Assembly: GCF_000230555.1 (NCBI RefSeq)
Contig: NC_016078.1
Span: 1,178,001 to 1,242,000 of the forward strand
Source of the DNA: Pelagibacterium halotolerans B2
GTDB lineage: Bacteria > Pseudomonadota > Alphaproteobacteria > Rhizobiales > Devosiaceae
DNA length: 64,000 nucleotides
Direction of reading: 5' to 3'
Both the position numbers and the translations under genes were made by a program. Positions within the stretch are counted from its first letter, which is position 1, and the number at the start of each line of letters is the position of its first letter. The notes under the pieces were generated by a model. The model was given only the letters and a program-made list of their open reading frames with translations, was not told the origin of the DNA and did no database searches. Of this stretch, positions 17,387 to 26,374 are shown in pieces.

Positions 17387-18348
17387 AACTTGCCACCCTG
17401 CCCAATGGAACACCGGATGGACAGCTCTATGTCGTCAGCAGGGATCATACCCGATGCGCAAGGGCCAATGACGCCGATACCATGCAGCTTCTCATGGAAG
17501 CCTGGGATGAGCTTGCGCCGCGCGTGGACCGGCAATATCAGGCTCTCAATGCGGGGGGCGGTGTCCCCTTCGATCCGGCACAGTGCCTTGCACCCTTGCC
17601 GCGCGCTTGGCAGTGGCTCGATGGCTCGGCCTACGAAAGCCACGGCAAGCTCATGGACAAGGTCTTTGGCATCTCGGCAGGTGGCGATAAGACACGCCCC
17701 CTTATGTATCAGGGACTGTCGGACCGGTTTCTGCCACCCCACGCGGATGTGCCGCTACCGTCCGAAGAGGACGGCATAGATTTCGAAGGCGAGTTCGGCA
17801 TCGTTTGCGACGCAGTGCCGATGGGAACCGACGCCCAGGCTGCATCGCGCCATATCCGCTTGCTCGTTCAAGTCAACGATTGGTCTCTGCGCAAAATTGC
17901 GCCGATCGAAATGAAAACGGGATTCGGCTGGGTGCAGGCCAAGCCGGCCTGTTCGATGGCGCCCGTGGCGGTCACGCCCGACGAACTGGGTGCCGCCTGG
18001 CGCGATCACCGCGTTGATCTGCCCCTCCACGTCACCTGGAACGGCAAACCCTTTGGCGCGGCTGGCGGATATGACATGGGCTTCGGGTTTCACGAACTTG
18101 TCGCCCATGCGGCTCGGACCCGCGACCTTGTGGCCGGCACCATAATCGGGTCGGGGACGGTTTCCAATGAGAACTACCGTGAAGTCGGCTCGTCCTGCAT
18201 CGCCGAACGCCGCGGCATCGAAATGCTTGATGACGGCGAGCCCCGCACCGGCTTTATGGCGTTCGGTGACAACGTGCGCATGCAGTGCGCCTTGCCCGAC
18301 GGCACCCCGATTTTTGGAGCCATCGATCAAAAGGTCATCAAGGCATGA
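17383..18348 (+). CDS. Fumarylacetoacetate hydrolase family protein
   Basis: A 321-residue FAH-family protein. The divalent-metal site is suggested by DFEGEFGIV (E-x-E) and VQVNDWSLR (Asp); GSGTVSNENYREVGSSCI is the conserved C-terminal core. Family members hydrolyse C-C bonds in beta-diketo acids (fumarylpyruvate, fumarylacetoacetate, acylpyruvates), or decarboxylate or hydrate related acids. It is coupled to the epimerase (17383 ATGA) and to the following SDR (18345 ATGA). With the GST-like gene it could complete an isomerase/hydrolase pair after ring cleavage. Confidence 0.88.
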   Translation: MKLATLPNGTPDGQLYVVSRDHTRCARANDADTMQLLMEAWDELAPRVDRQYQALNAGGGVPFDPAQCLAPLPRAWQWLDGSAYESHGKLMDKVFGISAGGDKTRPLMYQGLSDRFLPPHADVPLPSEEDGIDFEGEFGIVCDAVPMGTDAQAASRHIRLLVQVNDWSLRKIAPIEMKTGFGWVQAKPACSMAPVAVTPDELGAAWRDHRVDLPLHVTWNGKPFGAAGGYDMGFGFHELVAHAARTRDLVAGTIIGSGTVSNENYREVGSSCIAERRGIEMLDDGEPRTGFMAFGDNVRMQCALPDGTPIFGAIDQKVIKA

Positions 18349-19118
18349 AACTGAGCGATCTGTTTGGCCTTGTCGGACGCCGTGCGCTGGTCACCGGCGG
18401 AACTTCGGGCATAGGGATGGCGATAGCGCGGGCCTATCTTGCCGCAGGAGCCGATGTGGTCGTGTCGTCGGACCGTGAGGACGAGTGTGTGACGGCCCGC
18501 AACACCCTGCAGGCAAAGGGTAACCTTCATGCGCTCTGCCTTCGCCTTGGCACGCGCGAAGCCTCCGAGACCCTTGTAGAAGAGGCAAGCAGGGTCCTCG
18601 GCGGACCCATCGATATCTTGGTATCCAACGCCGGCATCGAAGGTCCGGTGGGCGCAACCGGTTCTGCCGCGCAAGACGAAATCGACGATCTGTTCAGGGT
18701 CAATGTCAACGCGGCCTACTGGTTGGCCGCCGCCGTCGCACCGGGCATGCGCGCCTCCGGCGGCGGGGCGATGATTTTCATGGCTTCGATCGCTGCCCTG
18801 CGCGGAAACCGCGTCATTGGCGCCTACGGAATGACCAAGGCGGCCCTGACCCAATTGGCCCGCAATCTGGCCGTCGAACATGGACCGGGCAACATCCGCG
18901 CCAACGCGATAGCGCCCGGACTTATCGAAACGCCCTTTGCGCGGGGTTTGATGTCCGATGCGGCATTCATGGAGCGGCGGCTGGCGGCCACTCCGCTGCG
19001 GCGTGTGGGGCGCCCCGACGAAGTTGCCGCGACGGCCTTATGGCTTGCCTCTCCCGGCGGCGCATTCACGAACGGGCAGGTGATTGTCGTCGATGGCGGC
19101 ACACTGATCGCAGATTGA
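18345..19118 (+). CDS. Short-chain dehydrogenase/reductase (classical SDR)
   Basis: A 257-residue classical SDR. The cofactor motif TGGTSGIG is at residues 17-24, NAG near 95-97, and the catalytic S148, Y161 and K165 (YGMTK) are all present; the C-terminus has INVDGG-like VIVDGGTL. ATG 18345 overlaps the preceding stop as ATGA; a longer in-frame extension into the FAH gene is rejected. It would oxidise or reduce an alcohol/ketone intermediate with NAD(P). The substrate is unknown. Confidence 0.92.
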   Translation: MKLSDLFGLVGRRALVTGGTSGIGMAIARAYLAAGADVVVSSDREDECVTARNTLQAKGNLHALCLRLGTREASETLVEEASRVLGGPIDILVSNAGIEGPVGATGSAAQDEIDDLFRVNVNAAYWLAAAVAPGMRASGGGAMIFMASIAALRGNRVIGAYGMTKAALTQLARNLAVEHGPGNIRANAIAPGLIETPFARGLMSDAAFMERRLAATPLRRVGRPDEVAATALWLASPGGAFTNGQVIVVDGGTLIAD

Positions 19119-19177
19119 AAAACCGTTGAAAGCACGCACCAGCGCTCGCCCTCGCGCCACAATAAGGAACATTCGGA

Positions 19178-19951
19178 ATGTCACGTAAAATCATAGATTT
19201 GTCGGTAGCGCTCACCGATAAGGTCAGATCTGACCCGCCCGGTCTTGGGCCCGGCATCGAGTATGTCGACCATGACGCCGGAGCGCGGGATTTCGAGGCG
19301 ATGTTCGGCATGCCGGTGGATAAACAAAGGGAAGGGAAGGGCGCGGCCGTCGAGCGCCTTCAGGTGACGACGCACAACGGCACGCATATGGACGCGCCCT
19401 GGCACTACCACCCGACAATGAACAATGGCGAGCCCGCGATGACCATTGACCAGGTGCCACTCGAATGGTGCATGGGCCCGGGAGTTAAGCTCGATTTCCG
19501 CCATTTGCCCGACGGCCACGTCGTATCGGTGGCTGAAGTCGAGGCGGAACTGGCGCGGATCGGTCACGACCTTGAGCCCGGCGACATCGTCCTGGTCAAC
19601 ACCCGGGCCGGGTCGCGCTATGGCCAGGATGATTACGTCTCCGCGGGTTGCGGCATGGGACGCGAGGCGACGCTGTTTCTCACCGAACGCGGCGTCAAGG
19701 TTTGCGGAACCGATGCCTGGAGTTGGGACGCACCTCTCATGAGCCAGATGAAGAAAATCCGCGAGACCGGGGCCTGGAATCTCTTCTGGGAGGGGCACAA
19801 GGCGGGGGCGGAGACGATCTATTGCCACATGGAAAAGCTCGGTAACCTGGACCAGTTACCGGGCAAGGGCTTTGAAGTGATGTGCTTTCCCGTAAAGGTC
19901 GAACGGGGGTCGGCCGGATGGTGCCGCCCCGTAGCAATCTTGGACATCTAG
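19178..19951 (+). CDS. Cyclase family protein (kynurenine-formamidase-like metal hydrolase)
   Basis: A 257-residue protein of the cyclase/KynB family. The metal-binding motif THNGTHMDAPWH (residues 65-76; H70, D72, H76) is diagnostic. These enzymes hydrolyse amides or lactones (formylkynurenine, isatin) in the cytoplasm using zinc or manganese. It lies 59 bases after the SDR gene and is probably the last gene of the catabolic run before the TRAP transporter. An isatin- or lactone-hydrolase role would fit ring degradation, but is inference. Confidence 0.88.
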   Translation: MSRKIIDLSVALTDKVRSDPPGLGPGIEYVDHDAGARDFEAMFGMPVDKQREGKGAAVERLQVTTHNGTHMDAPWHYHPTMNNGEPAMTIDQVPLEWCMGPGVKLDFRHLPDGHVVSVAEVEAELARIGHDLEPGDIVLVNTRAGSRYGQDDYVSAGCGMGREATLFLTERGVKVCGTDAWSWDAPLMSQMKKIRETGAWNLFWEGHKAGAETIYCHMEKLGNLDQLPGKGFEVMCFPVKVERGSAGWCRPVAILDI

Positions 19952-20033
19952 AGCCATTACGCCCACCGCCGTCCTTGGGGTTGCGGCGTTTGCTTTTGGA
20001 GCAGGAACAGGCTCATGGCATTGATGGAATCGA

Positions 20034-20062
20034 TACAAAAGATTGAAAGAAGAAATTTTGTA
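20034..20062. repeat. Inverted repeat TACAAAA-N15-TTTTGTA upstream of the TRAP genes
   Basis: TACAAAA (20034-20040) and TTTTGTA (20056-20062) are perfect inverted repeats in an AT-rich patch of the 251-bp gap before the TRAP operon. It may be an operator or part of the promoter; no linked regulator is identified. Confidence 0.35.
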
Positions 20063-20202
20063 AATTCATCACGGGGCAGTACCAATTGCCTGCTTCGGGA
20101 GGAACCAGAGCAGAAGAGATGCGCGGGGGGCTGACCCAAACCGGCATCAGGACCGACTTCTCCCGGCATTCCCGATCGGTCTCGGTCAAGGAGGAGGAAC
20201 CC

Positions 20203-21216
20203 ATGTCCACTATATGCAATCGAATGTTGCCCCTTGCTGTTGCGATGGCGAGTATTTCATGTGCCGCCGGCGCCATCGCGCAGGAAACAATGAATTTCGT
20301 GTCGCCGTCGCCTCCGCAAGCTCATCTCAATGTCGAAATCATGCCTCAGTTCGTTGAGGCGGTGAACCAGGCGGCCGGCGGAGAACTGGACGTTCAGTTG
20401 CGCACCGGCGGCCAGATGGCCAATGCCGGCAATGTCTACGACCGGCTGCAATCGGACGTCATCCAGATCGCATTCAGCCCGGTGCCTCAGTTGCCGAAGT
20501 CGTTCCCGCTCCTGTCCGCGGTTGAATTGCCCTTCATCATTCCCGACGCCGAGACCGGTTCTGAGGCGCTTTGGAATCTGGTGGAGAGCGGGGCGCTGGA
20601 CGCCGATTTCGAGGGCCTCAAGGTGCTCGGGATCACTGCGTTCCCATCGACCACAATTCATACCAATGCTGACGTTGGCGTGCTCGATGATGTCGCTGGC
20701 CTCCGGCTTGCCGGATCGGGACAGGCTTTGACTAGCCTTATCCAGGAACTTGGCGCCGCCCCGATATCGCTCAATGTTTCCGATCAATATCAGGCAATCG
20801 ATCGCGGGACCGTGGATGGCACGGTCATGATCTGGACGGCCTTCCAGCCATTCCGCCTTGCGGAAGTGACCAGCCATCACGTCGAAGGCCCCTTCGGCTC
20901 GGCCGTTGCCATGGTGTTCATGACCGAGGAAAAATTTGAGAGCTTGTCGCCGACCGCTCAGGCTGCGCTAGAACAAGCGGGTGGGCGAGAGTTCAGTCGG
21001 CAATTCGGAGCATTCTGGGATCGGGTCGCAAGTGAAGCGCGAGAGCAGACAGCCGCGCTTGAAGGGCACGAGATCGTGGATTTGTCCGATCAGGACATTG
21101 AGGTTCTTCGCGAAAAGTCTGCCGCCGTGATCGAAGCCTGGAAAAGCTCTACCGAGGGTGGGCCGGAATTCCTCGACGCACTTGAGGCCGAAATCGCGGC
21201 AATCCAGGCGCGATAA
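20203..21216 (+). CDS. TRAP transporter periplasmic solute-binding protein (DctP family)
   Basis: A 337-residue DctP-type binding protein. A signal peptide ends near residue 26 (GAIA|QE), so the mature protein is periplasmic. Conserved segments include NAGNVYDRLQSDVIQ, LRLAGSGQALTSLIQELGAAPISL and QAIDRGTVDGTVM, typical of carboxylate-binding TRAP receptors. ATG 20203 follows AAGGAGGAGG; an in-frame ATG at 20086 would add a non-signal leader and is rejected. It feeds the fused membrane subunit starting at 21241. An organic acid substrate of the neighbouring catabolic enzymes is likely. Confidence 0.92.
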   Translation: MSTICNRMLPLAVAMASISCAAGAIAQETMNFVSPSPPQAHLNVEIMPQFVEAVNQAAGGELDVQLRTGGQMANAGNVYDRLQSDVIQIAFSPVPQLPKSFPLLSAVELPFIIPDAETGSEALWNLVESGALDADFEGLKVLGITAFPSTTIHTNADVGVLDDVAGLRLAGSGQALTSLIQELGAAPISLNVSDQYQAIDRGTVDGTVMIWTAFQPFRLAEVTSHHVEGPFGSAVAMVFMTEEKFESLSPTAQAALEQAGGREFSRQFGAFWDRVASEAREQTAALEGHEIVDLSDQDIEVLREKSAAVIEAWKSSTEGGPEFLDALEAEIAAIQAR

Positions 21217-21240
21217 GTTCGCGCGAACAGGAGAGTGGCG

Positions 21241-23190
21241 ATGGCCGATCAGACCGCCCGTATTGAATATCCCGCGTCAGGTGCAATTGACCGCATCGAT
21301 GCCGCCAATCTGGTCGTCTCGCAACGCATTGCCTTCGCCGGCGTGCTTGGGGTTCTTGCCATCGCCGCTCTCATCGTTGCCGACGTCCTCTTACGCGTCC
21401 TGTTTCGGGCGCCGGTCGTCGGGCTCAACGAATATATCGAAATGTTCTTTGCGGTGGCCATTGCTGCGACATTTCCCTCGGCCGTCGCAAACCGGGGGCA
21501 TCTCAAGATAGATCTCCTGGGCGCGCTGGGTCCACGGACCAAGCTCTGGCTCTCCGCATTCGGGTCGTTCCTGCTCTCCATGCTGTTCGTCATCGTCGCC
21601 TGGCAGGTCGGGTTGCAGGCATCGGAAGCGGTGGCGCAGCAATACACGACGACCATCCACAACCTTCCCGTCGGAATATTTTATTGGATCATTGCCGCAT
21701 TGGTGGCGATTTCCGCCATAAATCAGATTGTGGTTTTCGTCGTCGATGTCTTCCGTGCCGACTGGTCGGCCGGAGAGCGTATGAGCGCGGCAACGCCACT
21801 CGCCCTGTGCGCTGCCATCATTTTTTCTCTTGCACTGTGGTTGGGGTTCGAAAGCGCCGCGGCCACCGTCACCAACTGGGCCTGGAGCAATCCCGGCTGG
21901 TTTTCGGCAATCGTCTTTGGCGCCCTCTGGGTCATGCTGCTGGCCTTCGTGCCGGTTGCCGCCGTTACAGGGTTGTTGGCGGTCGCCGCTTCATCGGTCC
22001 TCATTGGAAACGATCCCGCGCTTTCCGTGATCGGCTCGGAACTGACAGGATTTTTGACCACCAGCGAGGTTTCGGTCCTGCCGCTGTTTCTGATCATGGG
22101 GATCCTTGCGGCGGCGGCAGGCATCTCCGACGATGTTTTTCGCATTGCCCAGGCGCTTCTTGGACACATGCGCGGCGGGCTCGCCATGGCGGCCATTGGC
22201 GGTTGCGCCGGCTTCGGTGCGGTTACCGGTTCGTCGGTGGCGACGGTTGCGACGATCGGCAGTGCCTCGCTGCCGGAGATGCGCAAGCGGGGCTATTCGG
22301 AAAGGCTGTCGACCGGTTCGATTGCCGCCGGCGGTACGCTCGGGGCCCTGATCCCGCCGTCTGGGGCGCTTGTCTTTTATGCATTCCTGACCGAGCAGTC
22401 GATCGGCCAGCTCTTCATGGCAGCAATGATTCCCGCCGCCCTTGCCGTATTGCTGTATCTCGCGACCATCGCGATATGGGTCAAGATTTCACCCGCGAGC
22501 GCCCCGCGAAAGGGAGCGTTCTCACTGCGCGAGTTCCTTTCCTCGCTGCGCAGGGGTGTTTCGGTCATTGGCCTGTTCGTCGTTGTGATGGGTGGCATCT
22601 ATTCGGGTATATTTACGGTCAACGAGGCGGCGGCCGTGGGCGCTATCCTGGCCTTTATCATTGCCTGGTCGCGAGGTTCGCTCAGGGGAGCAGCCTTCTG
22701 GACAGTCATGGGGCGCGCGGCCAGCATGACGGCGATGATTTATGCGCTGGTGATCGGTGGGCTTACATTGTCGTTCTTTGTGAGCACGACCGGGCTGCCC
22801 AATATGCTCACCGACTTCGTTGCCAGTCTCAATCTTGCGCCGCTGATGACAATCGCTCTGCTCATGTTGGTTTACATCGCTCTGGGTGCGATCATGGAGT
22901 CGTTTGCAATAATGATCATAACTGTGCCCATCGTGGCCGGGCTCATCACCGGCCTGGGATACGATCTCATCTGGTGGGGCGTCGTGATGCTCGTCGTGCT
23001 CGAGATCGGACAGATCAGTCCGCCATTCGGCATGAACGTGTTCGTGTTGCAGTCGATATCGGGCAAGCACACACGGCTGGGTACCATTTACAAGGGTGTG
23101 ATGCCCTTTCTGGCAGCCGACTTCGTCAAGCTGGCGATTCTGATCCTCTTCCCGGTGTTATCGCTGTGGCTTCCATCGACCATGTTTTAG
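21241..23190 (+). CDS. TRAP transporter fused membrane subunit (DctQ-DctM)
   Basis: A 649-residue inner-membrane protein fusing the small 4-TM (DctQ, about residues 1-175) and large 12-TM (DctM, about 180-649) subunits. Hydrophobic helices run throughout; DctM landmarks include SVATVATIGSASLPEM, GTLGALIPPS and GQISPPFGMNVF. It imports the ligand delivered by the DctP protein using a sodium or proton gradient. ATG 21241 lies seven bases after AGGAG; the GTG at 21235 is too close to that site. Such fusions are common in this transporter class. Confidence 0.93.
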   Translation: MADQTARIEYPASGAIDRIDAANLVVSQRIAFAGVLGVLAIAALIVADVLLRVLFRAPVVGLNEYIEMFFAVAIAATFPSAVANRGHLKIDLLGALGPRTKLWLSAFGSFLLSMLFVIVAWQVGLQASEAVAQQYTTTIHNLPVGIFYWIIAALVAISAINQIVVFVVDVFRADWSAGERMSAATPLALCAAIIFSLALWLGFESAAATVTNWAWSNPGWFSAIVFGALWVMLLAFVPVAAVTGLLAVAASSVLIGNDPALSVIGSELTGFLTTSEVSVLPLFLIMGILAAAAGISDDVFRIAQALLGHMRGGLAMAAIGGCAGFGAVTGSSVATVATIGSASLPEMRKRGYSERLSTGSIAAGGTLGALIPPSGALVFYAFLTEQSIGQLFMAAMIPAALAVLLYLATIAIWVKISPASAPRKGAFSLREFLSSLRRGVSVIGLFVVVMGGIYSGIFTVNEAAAVGAILAFIIAWSRGSLRGAAFWTVMGRAASMTAMIYALVIGGLTLSFFVSTTGLPNMLTDFVASLNLAPLMTIALLMLVYIALGAIMESFAIMIITVPIVAGLITGLGYDLIWWGVVMLVVLEIGQISPPFGMNVFVLQSISGKHTRLGTIYKGVMPFLAADFVKLAILILFPVLSLWLPSTMF

Positions 23191-23234
23191 CGTCGATACC
23201 AATTCTCGCCATTTCAGGTTTCAAGGAGTTCCCA

Positions 23235-24137
23235 ATGCGGCCAAGACCGTCGTCATTTGTCACCCTCGGTACGGCCGGTGGGCCCGTGCAGAATCCGGAG
23301 CGCTCTCAACCGGCGCACTTGATTATGAACGGCGACAAGCCCATGCTTATCGACTGTGGAGAAGGCGCCATCGGTCAGATAACACGGATGGGCCTTTCCT
23401 TTCGCGAGATTGAACAGGTGTTTATCACACACCATCATTTCGATCACATCGGCAGCCTTTTCGCTCTGCTCGGCCTGAGCATGATGACGCAACGGAACTA
23501 TCCGCTGGAAATTTACGGCCCGCCGGGCACCAGGGATATCGTCGATGGCCTCGTCGCTGCGGCGGCGGTACCCAATGCCATTGGCTTTGGCGTGCCGGGC
23601 CAGAAATTGCCGACAATCGAGAGCTTTGTGGTGGTTAGAGAAATCCGCCCGGGCGATATCGTCGAGCTCGACGGTATGCGCGTTACCAATTGCGAGAATA
23701 CCCATTACGGCAGCGCCAAAGGGCAGGGCGAGCAGTCGCCTTATCTGTCGCTTTCCTATCGCTTTGATCTGCCCGACCGCAGCGTGATGTTCACTGGCGA
23801 TACTGGAGAATGTGCCGAGGTCGAGGCTCTGGCCAAAGGAGTGGACCTTCTGGTGGGAGAGATGATGGACCTCGATGTCACCATGGGGAACGTCCGCCGG
23901 GCCAATCCCAATATGCCCGAAGAGCGCATCGCAATGGTCCAGACCCATCTGTCGAAACATCATTTGACCCCCGAGCAGCTCGGCGAACTCGCGGCGCGGG
24001 CAGGGGCCAATCATGTCGTCGCCGTTCACTTTGCCCCCGGCTCGGTCACTGCCAGCTCACGCGACCGCTATGCGGCCCGCATAGGTTCCACATTTTCTGG
24101 AAAAGTATCGATTGGCGAAGATCTGGCCGTTTTCTGA
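23235..24137 (+). CDS. MBL-fold metallohydrolase (RNase Z/arylsulfatase-like branch)
   Basis: A 300-residue metallo-beta-lactamase-fold protein. The metal motif HHHFDH is at residues 66-71; further ligands are likely the histidine in ENTHYGS, the aspartate in MFTGDTGEC and the histidine in VVAVHFAP. It lacks a signal peptide. ATG 23235 follows AAGGAG; the long in-frame extension overlapping the TRAP gene is rejected. It lies 44 bases after the TRAP gene and may hydrolyse a lactone, ester or phosphodiester bond of the imported compound. The specific activity is unknown. Confidence 0.85.
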   Translation: MRPRPSSFVTLGTAGGPVQNPERSQPAHLIMNGDKPMLIDCGEGAIGQITRMGLSFREIEQVFITHHHFDHIGSLFALLGLSMMTQRNYPLEIYGPPGTRDIVDGLVAAAAVPNAIGFGVPGQKLPTIESFVVVREIRPGDIVELDGMRVTNCENTHYGSAKGQGEQSPYLSLSYRFDLPDRSVMFTGDTGECAEVEALAKGVDLLVGEMMDLDVTMGNVRRANPNMPEERIAMVQTHLSKHHLTPEQLGELAARAGANHVVAVHFAPGSVTASSRDRYAARIGSTFSGKVSIGEDLAVF

Positions 24138-24153
24138 GCCAGACCACAGAGCA

Positions 24154-24184
24154 GCGTGCCCGCCCCGGGTTGGTACGGGCACGC
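24154..24184. terminator. Stem-loop after the MBL gene
   Basis: GCGTGCCCG (24154-24162) and CGGGCACGC (24176-24184) form a 9-bp stem with a 13-base loop between two convergent genes. No T-run follows, so it is a possible bidirectional end-of-transcript structure rather than a classical terminator. Confidence 0.5.
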
Positions 24185-24271
24185 GTTCAGGCGCCAAGCG
24201 ACTGACCCGCTGCCGCCGCGCTCAATATGACGGCAATCGCCAATTTGGCCGGCATCGCTGTTGACGGAATC

Positions 24272-24285
24272 GTGCCCCGGGGCAC
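24272..24285. repeat. 14-bp palindrome in the convergent gap
   Basis: GTGCCCCGGGGCAC is a perfect palindrome between the MBL gene and the convergent sulfatase. With no loop it is a weak hairpin; it may assist termination on either strand. Confidence 0.35.
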
Positions 24286-24317
24286 AACTTGCGTCGTTTA
24301 CCCCGGGTGACCGGATC

Positions 24318-26117
24318 TCATCGGGACTGCAAGGACACGTCGAGCCTTTCGACCCTGAAGATCGTGTTGCGGGGATGGTACTGTCCCGAAAGGCGTTCGG
24401 CGAGGTAGTCGGCGGTTTGCCGCAGATAGGTGTCCTCGTTCTCGTGAAGACCCTCTATGCTGTTCAAGGTGATGTCTGGGTAAAGCGGTAGCCAGGTCAG
24501 AGCGTCGATGGCTTGAAGGATCACACGGGGTTCATCATGCGTCTCGACGACCTCCGTGAGCACCCGAACCCATTTTTCAGGGTCCGCATGCCCTAGCGCT
24601 TCGGCGATGGGAATACGAACCTGGATATCGGCTTCTTTTTCAAATGCGGTCTCTAGGCCGTCGGGCACGGCGTGGCCGTCGATAACCAGCATCAGGATGC
24701 CCTTGGCCGCCCAGTGGCGCATAATCGGGGATGAATGGCCGAGAAAACCCATGAGTTTTCCGACGTTTTCGGGCTTTCGCTCGATGGCCATGCCCGCCAC
24801 CGCCATGATATCGGCGAGCGGATAAAGCACGTCGTCCTGGCTCGCCTCCCACGTCTCGAGCGGGTGATGCTCTGGAATAAAGCCGGTGTCGCGAATAGCG
24901 ATCATGTGCGCGTCGAGCGCAGTTCTGTGTGCATCGAGAACGCCGGCATGGTCCGGATCGTCGACCAGGTTGACCGTGGCGTCGGGGTCGACCTCCATAT
25001 CGTAGAGTTCTTCGGCCGGCTTTGTCTGCCAAAAGCGGTCTTGCAGCGGATCGAGCTTGCCCTCGTTTCTGGCGATCTCATAGTCCTGATAGTGGACGCC
25101 CAGCCATTCATAGGCGACGTATTGGCCAAGTATCCTGTGGGGATTGTAGTTGCGAATATAACGGTAGCGCTTCGACCGGGCCGTGCGGGAAAGATCGTAG
25201 CGCTCACCCATGCGATCGCGTCCGCCGAAGATATACTCGCGCTCCACGCGGTCGGGGCCAAGGAAGGGCTCGCCACCGACGCCATCCGGCCGCGACATTC
25301 CCGCTGCAGCGCAGAATGTGACGAAGAGATCGACCAGCGATACCGGTGTATCGACATGTGTGCCGGGTGCGATGGGTAACAGATGCCGCCACTTCTCCGG
25401 TACGCGAACGATGAGCGGTACACGCATGCCTTCGTCATAGAGATATCGCTTGGACCGAGGCAGCGTCGAGCCATGATCCGAGAAATAAAACACAATGGTA
25501 TCGTCGGTGAGGCCGTCCTCGTCGAGTTCATCGAGCCGCGCGCCAAGCTCTCCATCCATAAGCGCGATGGCATTATAGTGCCGTGCGAGGCTTTGGCGCA
25601 TGCCTGGCGTATCGGGCAGATAGCTCGGCAGGGTCACGTCTTCAGGGGCGATACCGCCCGGCTGTTCCTTAAAGGCACTCGATTCATGAGTTGTCATGCT
25701 GTTGAAGACAGCGAGAAAAGGCCCGTCCGCGGGCCTGTTGCGCCAATGAGCGGTATTGCTCGTTTCATCCCAGATTTCCTTGGGTTTGACGTCGCAATTG
25801 TAGTGGGTCTTGAAGTTGTTGGTGCAGTAATAGCCCGCGGCACGCATGACTTGGGGGTAGGTCGTAAAACTCTTTGGCAGTTTTGCGACGGTTTGCATAT
25901 GTTGCGCCCGTGGTGCGCTCTCGGCGTGACGGCCAGTGAGAATGGCAAACCGGGAGGGGGCGCAGACCGGCGAGGTACAGTTGGCGACGTCAAAGACGAC
26001 CCCCGATCGACCCAGCACATCGAGATTGGGCGTCCTGGCAATCGGATCTCCATACGCGCCCAGACGGGGCGGGCAATCCTCGCTCACGATGCACAAGATA
26101 TTGGGGCGGTCGCGCAT
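24318..26117 (-). CDS. Type I sulfatase with C-terminal HEAT-like extension
   Basis: A 599-residue sulfatase. The N-terminus has the metal-site pattern NILCIVSEDCPPRLG, and the formylglycine motif is CAPSR at residues 52-56 (C52), followed by ILTGRH; a DHG motif occurs in FYFSDHGSTLPRSK. After the catalytic domain, about the last 140 residues are helical with repeat-like segments (IMRHWAAKGILML, VRIPIAEALGH, RVILQAIDALTWLPL) resembling HEAT repeats, seen in some heparan N-sulfatase-like proteins. No signal peptide is visible. It is divergent from the peptide-type binding protein at 26375 with a LysR box between them. The substrate is unknown. Confidence 0.93.
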   Translation of the reverse strand: MRDRPNILCIVSEDCPPRLGAYGDPIARTPNLDVLGRSGVVFDVANCTSPVCAPSRFAILTGRHAESAPRAQHMQTVAKLPKSFTTYPQVMRAAGYYCTNNFKTHYNCDVKPKEIWDETSNTAHWRNRPADGPFLAVFNSMTTHESSAFKEQPGGIAPEDVTLPSYLPDTPGMRQSLARHYNAIALMDGELGARLDELDEDGLTDDTIVFYFSDHGSTLPRSKRYLYDEGMRVPLIVRVPEKWRHLLPIAPGTHVDTPVSLVDLFVTFCAAAGMSRPDGVGGEPFLGPDRVEREYIFGGRDRMGERYDLSRTARSKRYRYIRNYNPHRILGQYVAYEWLGVHYQDYEIARNEGKLDPLQDRFWQTKPAEELYDMEVDPDATVNLVDDPDHAGVLDAHRTALDAHMIAIRDTGFIPEHHPLETWEASQDDVLYPLADIMAVAGMAIERKPENVGKLMGFLGHSSPIMRHWAAKGILMLVIDGHAVPDGLETAFEKEADIQVRIPIAEALGHADPEKWVRVLTEVVETHDEPRVILQAIDALTWLPLYPDITLNSIEGLHENEDTYLRQTADYLAERLSGQYHPRNTIFRVERLDVSLQSR

Positions 26118-26234
26118 GGTGTCCTCCTCGATGGCGTATCCTCACCTTCCCGCGTCAATATCACCGATGCGCCCACAACAGGATTGCCAAAAGCTGCACG
26201 AGATATAACGGCGGCGCATCGCTCCCTAGATTCG

Positions 26235-26257
26235 ACCGATGCGTTCTGCTGATCGGT
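26235..26257. promoter_or_regulatory. LysR-type operator (ACCGAT-N11-ATCGGT), box 2
   Basis: ACCGAT (26235-26240) and ATCGGT (26252-26257) flank exactly 11 bases, giving T-N11-A. It lies between the divergent sulfatase and binding-protein genes. Ten bases after the core ATCGG comes the AATTGCATTTCT element, exactly as at 43862-43904. Confidence 0.6.
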
Positions 26258-26266
26258 AGGCGTAAT

Positions 26267-26288
26267 AATTGCATTTCTCGTTGATCGC
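26267..26288 (+). promoter_or_regulatory. Conserved element AATTGCATTTCT-NN-TTGAT, copy 1
   Basis: This 22-base element matches 43893-43914 at 19 positions and has the same 10-base distance from a LysR box. It probably marks the activation site/promoter region of the binding-protein gene at 26375. Confidence 0.6.
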
Positions 26289-26374
26289 GGCCGGTGATAG
26301 GGGATCGGTATGCGGAAGTGGAGGAGCTTCCGAAAGCAGTCTCGGGCTCCGGCCCGGCATTTGGGAGGATTTCT

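Noticed and set aside
21684..23234. Apparent 817-residue protein joining TRAP-region sequence to the MBL hydrolase
   Set aside because: The first two thirds are an out-of-frame shadow of the DctQM gene; the MBL protein has its own AAGGAG and ATG at 23235.
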